A stretch of 64,000 nucleotides of DNA from Paraphysomonas bandaiensis (Eukaryota; Chrysophyceae), in contig CBFFRP010000123.1 in NCBI GenBank assembly GCA_965644295.1, positions 248,001 through 312,000 of the forward strand, in the 5' to 3' direction. The notes beneath the pieces were generated by a model that was given only the letters and a program-made list of their open reading frames with translations, was not told the origin of the DNA and did not search any database. Below are positions 33,898-45,740 of this stretch, piece by piece. The number at the start of each line of letters is the position of its first letter. The first letter of the stretch is position 1. The position numbers were made by a program, and so were the translations under genes.

Positions 33898-36896
33898 CTA
33901 TTTCTGATTTCTAAGTGGCGTATCCTCCACAATAGCACGAGTTCGTCGTACTGGTGTACTCAACGAAGCTGCAGCAGAAGCTGGTCGGGATATCATTGAC
34001 GCTTTCTCGGCTTTTAACTCTTCACTGAGCATACGTCTTCGCTTTGATTGATGTCTCTCTGTCCTTCCCGGTTTTGACTCGAAAAGTGCAGGGGAGAGAC
34101 TTCTGCTCCGTGGCTGGGAGGGAAATGATGATACATGGGTTGCGCATGTCCCGGTGCTGACGCTATGCTGTTTCTTAAGTCGCCCTTCCATGTCGGATCT
34201 CTTCCCCACGGTGGATGAACGAGGAGCTGATAAGAGCGAATTTCTCTTGCGTGGCTGAGTAAATGATGATGATTCAGAGAGAATATCCTTTGCAGATGAA
34301 ATCTTTGCATCAATGGGGAAGACTGGAGATGCTCGATCCCGTCCCTGCGTTGCGGATTGGGCAATACCACTCTTTGAGTGAGTCGGAGCAAGTACATCTG
34401 TCGGTAATCTCCCGCGAATATGATGCTTGAGTGGAGGTCTGACTATGTGCTCCTCTGGTTTATGCTCAGCTGCACATTCTGCATCAGCAGTCTTCTGTTT
34501 TGAAAATGGCCTGAATCTTGGGGTACATGCTGTCACTTGGTCCTCCTCTTTACGAAGGTCATCAGGGTCTTCCATGTCTGCTACAATGCCTTCCACTATT
34601 TCCGAGAGGTGGGTGGCATAGCGGCTCCTAAGAAACCGCACGACATCTCTTATTCCCATATACTGCCTGTCGGGCCGCTGTACCCCTCTCCTACCACCAC
34701 TCAGGGTCACCTGCTGTTCAGAGTACACAACGAAGGACAACCCACATTGCTCCAATAACAGCCAGCGAGTCTCCACCGCCGACAAGTGAATATTAGTAGC
34801 TGAAACATTAGGAACAAAGTCATCATCCGTGGGATTTTGGGCAAAGATGTGAGCAAGTACAGACATCGCTCGCATGACACCTCGCTGAACCATCTTGGAG
34901 AACTTCATTGCGCCGTCCCTCTTCTTCCTTTTTCCGTATTTCTTGGGATCCATAAGTTTTGTTTGCAGATGTAGGAGTACAAATAGGAAACCGCTGGCAC
35001 AGCTCACAAAAAGTTTGCTACTATCAGTCTCGGTGCTGCCGCATTCTTTGCGTCCAGTAGTTAACTCACTATAACGGGACGAAAACCCCATCATCCCCAG
35101 CAGTACAGCGCTTATTCCATTCAATCGTTTCGATACCTTGTTATCATGAATATATTCAGATTCTTCAAGCCCTCTTTTGCGCTTTGTAGAGACCGATGGG
35201 CACACAAGGCGACATAATTTTTCCGCAGCTGTAGTTGGTGGTACCCTCCGGAACAAGACGCAATCTATTAATGTATCCTTACTTTTCGGACCGACCTTAT
35301 GCTCATTGAAGAGTCGCTCCAAGGCATTGCGAACCTCATTTGCTCCTGGACCATCCCATCTATCCGCACCCTCAATTGCTTCAATTGTCACAACTTGCTT
35401 CTCCTTCATATCATCAACGCTGGAAAGAGATGGATCTTTAGTTGGCGTCGACGGCGGTCTCGACGACTTTGAATGCTGTTCAACATTGTGATCAATATTG
35501 GTAGGGGAAGTGGCAGTTCGCACACGAGTAGACGAGCTATTATCGGGCATACCACTGGAGCACTGACTCTTTGGCTCTCCAGAAGCACCACCAAGTACGA
35601 CAGCTGCACCTTGCATGACTGAAGAAAATAGCCCACCCACTGCACTCACCATCTTGCCAAGGGGTGCCTCCCCATTGGAGGCGAAAAGAGGTCCATCCTC
35701 ATCATCTACGTTGCTATATTCCAAGTTCATTGTCTCTCCACCATTCACAGTTTCCATTTGTAGCTCCGGAAAAATGCTTCGAGAGCCAGACTCACCGCAG
35801 GGGGACAGATAGGAGTAGGGTGGGGACACGGAGGTAGTGGCAGACTGAGAAAACGGTATTGTTTGGCGAATGGAATTAGATTGAGGAGTTTCCTCAGGTG
35901 AAAGAGTATCGTCAATACCATCACTGGTAGAATTGAGACTTTCTTGAGTATTAATTACGGGAGAGGGCGAAAGCCCCAACGGAGAAGTTGGTGCAAGAGG
36001 ACTGTTCGGACTGGGGGCCATCTCCCTAAGCCAACAAGGAACTGACTCGCTTGGAGTCTTTGATACTGATGTGGATGTTGTAGTTAGGGCAGCTGAGCAA
36101 GCGGAATTGTGACTATAGCTACGGCGTAAGTTCCGTCGTCCTATTGAGTCGGTGGTTGATAAGGACGATTCAGGTCTCTCTCCAGCAACATTAGTCGTGA
36201 TGCCTACAGATGGTGATGGTGTCATTCTATCAATCCTATCCATACTACTGGGTGCATGACGGGCATAGGACGTAGCATTCGGAGAAACCCTATGCTCCAC
36301 AGCCGAGTTATATGCGTCATTAAGAGGTACTTCTGGGGTCGTTCTGGTGTCATACACAAGAATCAAAGCAGTATCACATCCTACTGCACACAGTAGGCCA
36401 GGATATTCCTTGGAGCTGACACCTTGAAGTGGCAAAGAAGTGGGCCGAGATCTTGATGTTGAATGAAAAGAGCTGGGATGAAACCGAACCATACATTGAG
36501 AGGATGAATTGTTCTTGAAAAGCTCTTCCAAGTATGACGTAAACACATGCGTCTTTCCATTTCTAGTGCACATTTCGACTCCACTGGAGGACAACGTACA
36601 ATGAATAGTTCCACAAATGGACTTTTTCTGCGCTAAATTAACATGCATCTGCGTTGATTTTGAAGCAGTTATTCGAGAGACTGAGTAGTCTGTATTGAAT
36701 ACATTAGAGGGATGTGATTGGAGCTGTATTATAATATACACGTACCGTTTAACTCAGAGCATAAGTTCATATTGCAATCCACGTCACATAAAGACTCTGA
36801 AATATACTGAAAATCCACTCCGCATACAGATGATGTATTGAGGGGACACCCTTCACCCTCAGGAGTGACTTGAGCGACTGTTAATCTCTTATTCAT
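33898..36896 (-). CDS. Uncharacterised 980-residue Ser/Pro-rich protein
   Basis: Two exons (36896-36746, 36689-33898) with a 56-nt intron; the acceptor at 36690 is the one that keeps frame. No known domain is recognised. The N-terminal ~130 residues look folded (TIHCTLSSSGVEMC, PGLLCAVGCDTALILVYDT). Residues ~180-450 are low-complexity Ser/Pro/Thr. A second folded block follows at ~500-770 (GANEVRNALERLFNEHK, KLFVSCASGFLFVLLHLQTK, RWLLLEQCGLSFVVYSEQQ, YMGIRDVVRFLRSRYATHL). The last ~150 residues are basic and Ser/Arg-rich with nuclear-localisation-like KRRR. A nuclear or scaffold role is possible but unproven. The long uninterrupted frame and consistent codon use make it a real gene. Confidence 0.75.
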
Positions 36897-37611
36897 TAGT
36901 TCAGACACCTGCTAGTCAATATATATATATATCCTCCTATAAGGCCTTAGAGACCCCTCCGATCAACCCTCATGATAGATTCTATTCCCATCATACAGGA
37001 GTAAAGAATACTAGAGATTTAATTGAGGAGATGGAGTGAGAAGCTAAGAACTACGCAGTTATTTATTATGATCACAGCTCCTATATATATGTATGTATGT
37101 ATGTATGTATGGAATGGATGGCATGTTATGGACACAGTTTGAATTTCGAACAATTTTATTTGAAAATTAATTTTTACAATTTTCAATTTTACACACTGCT
37201 GCAATAGGTTGTCTGTGTTTTTTCTACGTCACTTTTCGAAAATTTCCGTAAAATACTAAAAAAACTTACAAAATATGTAAAAACTGTCCATACTAATCTT
37301 ATTTTTTAGTATATAAAGGAGCTTATACGAAGTAAGTTATATGTAGGTATAATATTGGGATAAACCGGATTCCGTCCCTGCAGCCTCACCATCAGCAGAT
37401 AGATTATCTGGAGTGGAGAAACGGTCACTTGTATATATACACATACACACACACACACATACATATATACATATATATATATATAGATAGATAGCATACA
37501 TATACACAGGAATCAATCAGTCAGATGAACTATTCGTTCAGTAAGTTTTAAAATATTATATCTAATAGTCTTATTAACACTGAGTAATCATACAATTATA
37601 TCTTATATATC
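36897..37611. promoter_or_regulatory. Divergent upstream region with microsatellites
   Basis: 715 bp between two divergent starts (unknown protein and CFAP52). Contains (GTAT)n near 37089 and mixed (CA)n/(TA)n near 37440-37490. No defined motif recognised. Confidence 0.45.
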
Positions 37612-39705
37612 ATGTCTGTAGCATTAGAGATTGATCATTGTATTGGGCATAGTTCAGGACCGAACTGTTTACATTATCATCCGAATGGGGAGAACTATAT
37701 ATTTTGCTCTGGTTGGAATGTTGGTATTGGAAATTTAACTGATACACATTCACAAGAGTTTCTAAGACGACATGATGATGCTATTACTTGCTTAGCATTA
37801 TCTCCTTCAGGTAAACTTATCGCATCCGGACAACGCGGTACCAATTCTGATATATTTGTATGGGACTACGACACGAAAGAGCTTGTGTATAGTTTTGAAG
37901 AGCATGATTATGGTGTTAAATATTTGGCATTTTCACATGATGAACGAATGTTAATTTCTATTGGTGATGACAATGATGGGAAGTTGATAATATGGGACTT
38001 GTCGAATGGTTGTATTGTTGCTGCTTCGCCGAAACTACATCCTGGCACCACATGTGTATCATTCGGTGGATTTGTAAAAGATATTAAGCGAAGAAACACT
38101 GATTTATATCAAATAGTTACGGGTGGAGCAGATGGCATGTATTACTGGCAGCTCAATCCCTACTCTGGCGAGCTTGGCAACGTGAAGGTAATGGGAGACG
38201 CGCGGGGATCGGTAAGCAGAAATATTAATGCAGTAAAGTTTTCTGAGAGCGAAGAATGGATATACGCCGCTACCACATCAGGGGATTATTTGGTTGCGAG
38301 CGTGAAATCACGTCATATTGTCCACACAGTACAGGCTGCAAAGAAAGGACTTCCTTCACTTGTAGCGTACAGGGATGGGTTAATCACTGGTGGTGGGGAT
38401 GGGAGTGTCAAGCTGTTCGGCGAAGACAATGAATCATATGCTAGTACTACACTGGATGGTTCTGTGGTATCACTCTCTTTGTCTCAAGACATGCTGGAGG
38501 TGTGTTGTGGGGCTCTCGTTGACGTGACTTGACGATATCTACAGGTGATCGCAGGTACTGCAACGGGGTCGATATTTCGCATTAACCTGCAGACTATGAA
38601 CTACATCGCGGTCGCCGAGAGTCACACTGGAAGTGTAATTGCAGTTGCATTCTCAACGAAATATCCTGATCGTTTTGCAACAGCATCTGACGATGCCACT
38701 GTCAGGTACACACCGAAGCACCGCATTTGTATGTAATGTAAACCACCATGTACAGGGTATGGGATATTGTCGAGTATTCGAACTGTTCCATTGGATACCC
38801 TCGGTCCCATCAGCCCTCAGGTTCGAAGCCGTTATGTCTTGGATTTTCAGATATCGTAGTCTCTGGTTGGGATGATGGGAGGTATGTTTAGCTTTTCTTC
38901 AATATATTTAGTGTAAAAGTCTGCTCCAGTATCATTGCTCACGATATTGACACGGGAGAAAATTTATGGTTTATAGAGCGAGCACATCCTGGTGGCGTTA
39001 CTGCCATTCGTCTTAGTCATAATATGCGTTTTCTGCTTTCGGGTGGTGTTGGTGGGGAAGTGCGACTCTGGGAATTGCGAAGCAGGGAACTCATATCACA
39101 TCTCAAGGAGCATACACAGAAAATTACAGACATCGCTATATTCGAGGATGATACCTCAGCATTAACGTCTAGTAAAGATAGATGTATTATGCGCTGGGAT
39201 CTCCGTGAAGAGGTAAAGAGATATCTAATTACGTGCACACGGTTTCCTCTTATTGCATTCTTACTGCTACGCAGCGGAGGAAGTACTGTTACACTCAGCG
39301 CATGGGGGGAATAAACTCCATTGCTGTTTCCAAGGACCAAACGCAGATAATCAGTATGGGACAAGAAAGGAAAATGTGTTTTTGGGAACCCTCCACTCCC
39401 GCTCCAGTACACGAGGAGATATTTGGTGACAACGAGGAAGGCCTATGTCTTGTCAGGTAATGTTTCAAGCACTAGGTATAAGAATGTCTAATCGATTTCA
39501 CAGATCCAATGACGGTGAACTATTGGCATCAGGCAGTTCTAATGGAGTCATTCGGATATGGAGCTTTGAAACGGGTGCAATGTTGGCCTCCGTAACTGCA
39601 CATTCAGGAAATGTAAGTGACATTACATTCAGTTCAGACGATCGCCAGGTCATATCAACAGGACTTGATGGTGCTATTTCGATTTGGTGCCTATTCAAGC
39701 AATAG
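37612..39705 (+). CDS. CFAP52: Cilia- and flagella-associated protein 52 (WD-repeat)
   Basis: Six exons (37612-38499, 38545-38705, 38756-38881, 38912-39212, 39275-39456, 39504-39705) join to 619 residues, essentially the length of human CFAP52 (WDR16, 620). Two seven-bladed WD40 propellers are expected; blades such as GQRGTNSDIFVWD, GDDNDGKLIIWD, TGGADGMYYW, SGGVGGEVRLWE, RCIMRWD and STGLDGAISIW are visible. CFAP52 is an inner-junction protein between A and B tubules of doublet microtubules. This is the best evidence that the organism has motile cilia. Exon 3/4 are separated by a 30-nt intron, the shortest in the window. Confidence 0.93.
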
Positions 39706-40449
39706 TCATTGTGTTTGTAAATGTGGTTTTCTTCATTGTAAGTTTGATTTTCCGCGGTAGGAGTAAGTAATAGGCATGAGGGATGCTAGTGATAATAACT
39801 CCTTCGTCATATATGACAGATGGACCCAATTTACGTATAAGTAGTGTAGTTTGTAGTTACATTGTTACCTTAGGATATTAGTCCAGAACAAAGTAAATCA
39901 ATGACTGTGTTAAATAACCTGTTTCAACGAAACTGCACGTCAAGCACTCGAAGCATATCGAGTCGAAGCTTACGACATACACGCTCAGTAAAGCATTGTA
40001 TCACTACGTTCCAATATCATTTATCCTATGTGCTGTGTACATAGAAGATTCAGAATTACATATATGTGCAACTAAGTAGGTATATATATAACTAAGTAGA
40101 AAGTGTAAATTGTTTGGAAGAAAATATATATTCAGAATATTGCTAGGATACCGCTACCCCTGGTCGTGTCATATGTCATATCTACCGAAGAAAAATCCAT
40201 AGCGAATATTCAGAGTAAGAAATCTAAGCATTATCAAAATAGCAACCAACAACAATTGAATAAACTTTGCTTCTGTACATACAGAAGAGCATAGTCAATT
40301 TCGCATTAAGCTATCATTACGTTTCTAACTATATAGAAACGCAGTCAGCAGTCACCAGCATCGAAAAGATCGAATACGTATATGTATTTTTCTTTGAATG
40401 CACATTCAACACGGAATGTTTGTACATTACTGAATATAGTATAAAATTA
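39706..40449. other. Intergenic
   Basis: 740 bp between convergent gene ends, AT-rich, nothing recognised. Confidence 0.6.
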
Positions 40450-41207
40450 TCAACGGCGAGACGCAGGGGCGGTTTTAGGTCGAACTTTTTTAATCGGAGA
40501 GTTCATTAAACGATATGATGACTCACGCTGCGACCGGGCATCAACGTGCACTTTATCTCCCTTGAACTTATACCTTGCGTTCTTTGATATAAATCTGCTG
40601 CCATACACAAATCCTTCGTCTGCTACACGAACTGGAGAGTTAGGACGATACGAATTTGGGTTTTGAAAAGAATCTCGTCCTGAACCTGAGAACATAAATT
40701 GAATTCATGGGAACAGACCTAGTGTAGTAGCCCACCTGCACTGATAAATTTTGGAGGTGGAGCAGTCCTTGGTCGCGGAAGGGGCGACGGTGAAAGTCTT
40801 CTAAAGCTAGTTGACCGCGGGGCATAGGCAGCATCGTATCCACTGACGATAAATAAATCTCGCCCAGATCCTGTAGGCTTATAAGTGGGTGGTGGTGTGT
40901 GTCTAACGGTGCCAGTAACTTCTCTCTTACTAACAACAGGTTTCGAAAAAGAAACAGAAGGTACGACTTTGTCCGCTGCTACTTGACAGAATAAATCTCG
41001 ACCAGATCCATTGGGTATATACTTTGGCATAGGAGGGCGTTTAGCAGACGTGGTTTTAGATGATGTAAAGGGGCATCTCGGTATCGAATGAGGTACACAA
41101 CCGCCATCAGCAAATGATATAAAGGTATCTCTTCCTTTTCCATCAGAAAAATATTTTGGAGGTACACTCGTTGATCGAGCAGCCTTAGTGCTAAGATAGC
41201 TCGGCAT
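40450..41207 (-). CDS. GxGRDxF-repeat protein, probable ciliary component
   Basis: Two exons (41207-40736, 40685-40450; 50-nt intron) give 235 residues. Four copies of a P-K-Y-x-x-x-G-x-GRD-x-F motif are evenly spaced: KYFSDGKGRDTFI, KYIPNGSGRDLF, YKPTGSGRDLFI and KFISAGSGRDSF. The last is created by the splice junction, which confirms the intron. The protein is basic and Pro/Ser-rich, as are SHIPPO/STPGR-type microtubule-associated proteins of flagellated protists. Its position next to CFAP52 (convergent) fits a flagellar role, but eukaryotic gene order is weak evidence. No enzymatic domain. Confidence 0.75.
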
Positions 41208-41921
41208 TATGCTTGTGTGTATATATATGTCTCTCTATGTATATATACCACAGGAGATAATGAAAGCAGTGATGAGAGTTCAGTATGTAAATCAGTAAAT
41301 CATGATTCAGATAAGCGGGATGAACACAGAGTAGTGGTGTATATTACTGTTCCCACTGTCTCCTTCTGTTCATTGAATGCTGCATGAGACTGTCGTGAGA
41401 TACGACCAGCCTGCACACCTCATACGTATACAGCAGTACATATACATATACATATACATACACATACACATACACATACAGAGTACATATGGACGAGTGG
41501 ACACACTGCGGTATGCTATAGATATAACTGAACGCGTATCCTACATCACACATATACGACATATGTTGGAGATATCCTACAGCGTATTCTGTATGCTTAT
41601 TATGGTATACACTGCTGTTACTACATCTGCTGTGTAACTGTCCATATGGTCTCTTTCGTCCACTACCGAATTACCTCAATATACGGTAGTACATCTCTGC
41701 GAATGAATATACAATCAAAACATATGATTTGTTACAAGAAATTCTTCACCTAAATTTGGTGAGTATACATATATATATACATATATAGAACTATAGAGAA
41801 CAATACTATAAGAAGGCCGAGTTTAGAAGGAAGGTGGATGGAATCATAAGAGAACATCATCACACACACTGACCATCATCACATGTCTGTCATAATATAA
41901 TAGATGAAGTATTAAGATTGA
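41208..41921. promoter_or_regulatory. Divergent upstream region with (TACACA)n
   Basis: Between two divergent starts. Carries an ACATATACATAC/TACACA microsatellite at about 41438-41480. No other feature seen. Confidence 0.45.
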
Positions 41922-42848
41922 TTGATTATCATGCCACGACCTAAATATTTATCTAATAGAAAAGTTAATACTGCATTACTTTATAAAACACTTGTATCAT
42001 TGTCTGATGTCGTACGTGGAGAACCTTCATTTGAAGGGGAGTTCTTAGAGAAACTATATGAAGAAAGTGTTTATCCACAACCTGATCTGTCTGAATTAAG
42101 AGAGTGGTTGGTATCATATGGTGGGAGGAGTATATCTGATAAAGAGTTACTGAATCTATTGGCTTATGTTAGCTTATATACACCTGTTAAGTTTGTATCT
42201 CGTGATTATACAGTCGCTGTGCTTAAACAAAGCTGCAAATTAGTTCCACCACAGTTATCTCACTATGACACATGGTGTTATCAGATAAAGGCACATATGG
42301 TTACTCGCAGGGCTGCTCAGAAGTTTGTGTCGATAACTGGAATTCGTCGGTCCAGTTTGCCTAGCGTGCCAGTACTCTCTCCTGCTACTAGCGTCAAAAA
42401 TATTGTCGACACCGAAAATAATCCTGAAAATAAACCGGAGACTAAAAGAGCCCCTGTTAAACGTACGTTTTCCAAGTTGCCCTCGTTCATGGAAGCAGCT
42501 CAACAGAAAATGGGGAAGATTATGACCATAATCACACGCGGGAATTCAAGCTGTCCCATCGCTCCGATGGAAAACTCCCCATCCACAACCGATAGAATAC
42601 AAAGAAGTAATGACGAGGAACACATTAAAAATGTGTCTCCCAGACAAGGCTGTGACCCTGAAGAGGGTTTGGAGTCGAGGTCATCTGATGATAGCGACCA
42701 ATTGTTTCCGCAAGAGACAGAATCAGATGACATGAACGGAACTGATAATGCGGATCAAGTTCCTGAATCAACGTTAGAGGCTGGTACGACGATACCAGAT
42801 GTGCAAATGCACCACGAAATTAATGAGATCATTCCGACAGAGGCTTGA
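41922..42848 (+). CDS. Uncharacterised 308-residue protein
   Basis: A single frame. The start is at 41922 (MIIMPRPKY) or three codons later at 41931. Residues 1-140 are helical and look folded (ALLYKTLVSLSDVV, FLEKLYEESVYP, LSELREWLVSYGGRSISD, LLNLLAYVSLYTP). The region 165-215 is basic (KPETKRAPVKRTF). The C-terminal ~90 residues are acidic and Ser-rich (RSSDDSDQLFPQETESDD), probably disordered. No family is recognised. The clean frame, codon bias and folded N terminus support a real gene. Confidence 0.7.
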   Translation: MIIMPRPKYLSNRKVNTALLYKTLVSLSDVVRGEPSFEGEFLEKLYEESVYPQPDLSELREWLVSYGGRSISDKELLNLLAYVSLYTPVKFVSRDYTVAVLKQSCKLVPPQLSHYDTWCYQIKAHMVTRRAAQKFVSITGIRRSSLPSVPVLSPATSVKNIVDTENNPENKPETKRAPVKRTFSKLPSFMEAAQQKMGKIMTIITRGNSSCPIAPMENSPSTTDRIQRSNDEEHIKNVSPRQGCDPEEGLESRSSDDSDQLFPQETESDDMNGTDNADQVPESTLEAGTTIPDVQMHHEINEIIPTEA

Positions 42849-43691
42849 GTCACGCCATCGTTGTATGCATCGCCACCGCAGCTATAGTCTTATCGCACTG
42901 ACAGAACATGTTAGCGACTGTGAAAAATTTTCGTCATTAACATTCGCAGAGCATTTGCGTCATGGACGTTATTTTACACTTGTATGTGGTGTACATATTT
43001 ATGACTAACTGCGGTTATTCTGATAGTGCAGAAGTTATTTTCGAATAGAGTATTTCTCTGACAGAGAAAAGGATGAATATCTCAACACCACGCAGTTGTG
43101 CTGTTTACCAGAAGTTATAGTTGTTAAAATTTTGTTACTTTTATATTTCGGTTATAAAACTTGTAATAATTCTGAAGCAAAGATTGTTGCAAATCATGTC
43201 ATGTCGATGTAAGTGTTTACAGAAACTACAATGTACGTGAATTCGTAATAATATAACGTATTGGTAATATATGACAGGAAACCGTGTATGTATATCGATA
43301 TTGGCCATCACAACTATCAGAAGTCGTTTACTGAACAATTATACATTATACACATTCAATAAACATTTCAATTGGGATTGTCTTCTGTCTTTTCTACTGC
43401 CAATCTTAGATATTAGGTAGATACGATCTTATACTACATACTACACTCACCGTATTTCATTTACGCTAACGCATTATCGAACTAATAGCAAAGAAGTTAT
43501 TGGTTACCCGCTATTACATGTTTAAGTAATTATTACACTATCGCCTAGACAATTTATATAGGCATAGCGTTAGCATTTACGTTGTTAGCAACTTGAAGGT
43601 ATTCTACACTCTACGCACCTACGTTTCAAGGGACTCGACACGAATTGCAGAATTATACATACATCAGCTATCACACATTCATTGCGCTGAG
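42849..43691. other. Intergenic
   Basis: 840 bp between convergent gene ends. Around 43400-43440 a short stretch (AGATACGATCTTA) weakly resembles the 17.4/47.2 kb repeat. No gene seen. Confidence 0.55.
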
Positions 43692-45238
43692 TTACACACC
43701 CTCATGAGAATAAACAAATTCTTGAATCCATTCCCAGATGATTTTTTCTTCATGTTGTCGCACAGTTGTCACCTCAGCAGGGTCGTTAGGGTGGGGCCCT
43801 CTTAAGTCCAAGTGATGAGCTCCAGTCTCAAGCATAAAAAAATGCATTCCGCGCTTAGCAGCATCCTTTGGCGCGTACTGAGGATAAAACCCACCGCCAG
43901 ACCATGGATCCAAGGCCCCGTTACTCCATATGATATTCGTGATGTCAGCGTCCCCGTTCACAAGAGAGTAGCCCCCATATCGTGACGTCAAGGCATTCGG
44001 GTCAGGTGTAATATGGTAATTGCTCATGCACGGTTCATAAGCAGACGTGGTATAGTCGAATGAGTAATTCCGGATTCCACGGGAAGAAAATTTATGCAAA
44101 GTTTCAGTACAACTCTGGTATCCCCATTGTCCGGGGCCTGGTCCATCGCCGGGAATGTTTCCTGGGCCCTATGTAATAAAAATCATACAGAGTACGACTA
44201 CTAAGAAGAAATGTAAAAGAAACCAACATTCACAACAAGTATCTGCGTGAAGAATACCTGGGGACCTATGGTAGGCATACACGTATCCCTGTCTGCACCC
44301 AGCGCCATATACGTTACCTCCACGGCAGCATCCAGTATATTCTCATCGCTATTGTATGCACGAACAAGAGTATCACATGCAACCGTGACAGGCCAAGCCG
44401 GCATGTTTCCAATCGCATAAGGATAGTTCTGCTGGCACAACCCTTCCAAAGAGTACAAGAAGAGGTCTGAATGCTTGGGGCCCAGTCCGGAACCATCCGC
44501 ATCACAAAGGTTGTACGCACGAACTAACTCATCAACCGTGGACTCATCCATAACCTCTCGAGCTGCAGATATAGCATCCAAACACTGAGGATCCACTGCA
44601 TCATAATTCTTGGTCACGATATCACTGAAGGTGTATGGAGAAACACCATAAGTATCCCAGTTTTCAGGGTCATAATATCCCGTAGGTGCTGACGATGCAA
44701 GGCCACCAATAACAGCAAAGGGATAAGTGGATCTTAAAAATGTGGTCAAAGTTGCGCCATATGACCCGCCAAATGCGACAACGGGGCAACTTTCCGCCTT
44801 ATACTGCTTCTTCACATAGTCCAGAAGTTCAACAAAGTCTTCCAAGACATTTTGCGTCGTAAGATATTCCATAGATGACGATGGAATACTTTCCCCATAA
44901 TAGCGTTGTTCTGGGAATACCACAAGAGCTCCCCACTTAGGAGCAAGATAGTCTATCATAAATCCATTTCCTGACCAGAATGCAGTTATATCTGCTTCAT
45001 TACCAGTGTACATAAGAATAGGTCCTGGACATGAAGAGAATAATGGCTTTGTTCCCCAGTGATCATCATTCAACAAATATCTATGAGACCATCTCGGTGT
45101 ATTAGGATGAAATGTATTAGTGTGATCTAATGTTTGATTGTAGTATAGTGTCTTATAAGTAGATCGTGTGGATGATAGATCAGATGCAACTCCAGTCGAT
45201 ATAGAGGAACATAGAAACCATATGAACCATGCTATCAT
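43692..45238 (-). CDS. Secreted/lysosomal serine carboxypeptidase, family S28
   Basis: Two exons (45238-44258, 44168-43692; 89-nt intron) give 485 residues. S28 enzymes (prolyl carboxypeptidase, DPP2) cleave next to proline in acidic compartments or outside the cell. MIAWFIWFLCSSISTG is a signal peptide, which is why 45238 is chosen. The open frame continues 101 codons upstream, but that stretch is translated CAG/TAC microsatellite. The catalytic Ser is in GGSYGA, Asp in NGALDPWSGGG and His in GAHHLDLRGPHPND. The oxyanion-side EQRYYGES block is present, as are FQNQ-equivalent GNEADI and several N-x-T sites. Length and motif spacing are normal for the family. Confidence 0.92.
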
Positions 45239-45740
45239 CGTTATGAATGGAGTTAATGTGTGTAGTATTGATAATATGTGTGTATTGTTGTGATGAATTT
45301 CATAACTAACACACTGCTGTGCACACAGCAGCAGCACCATATCGACTATACTCTGCATGCATAGGAATGTATATGTCTGGATGTACCAGCAGTAGCCTGC
45401 TACGGTGTTTAATACATACAACAGTACAGTATACAATAAATACACCACACTCTTCGTACCCATATCGTCATGTATACACAGCAGTACAGCAGTACAGCAG
45501 TATAGCAGTACAGCAGCCAGTACAGTATACATATGGGACATAGAGCAGCTTGATGAAACACATGCATATCACACCATATGATTCCCACTCACCATATGAT
45601 CCTTCCATCATCCCTCTACATCTCATACATAGAAACACTCCCTTCCAAATGGAAATAACACATCTAGAAATAGCCATAATTAGCACCTGCATAATACCTA
45701 TAAGATATTACAGTCTTCTCTATATAGTATCTGATACATC
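45239..45740. promoter_or_regulatory. Divergent upstream region with (GTACAGCA)n tract
   Basis: 500 bp between divergent S28 and hydrolase starts. At about 45478-45530 lies an imperfect CAGCAGTA/CAGCAGTAC repeat that keeps both strands open and inflates readings there. Regulatory role not known. Confidence 0.5.

Noticed and set aside
45239-45541. N-terminal extension of the S28 peptidase
   Set aside because: Would place 101 microsatellite-derived residues before a perfect signal peptide.
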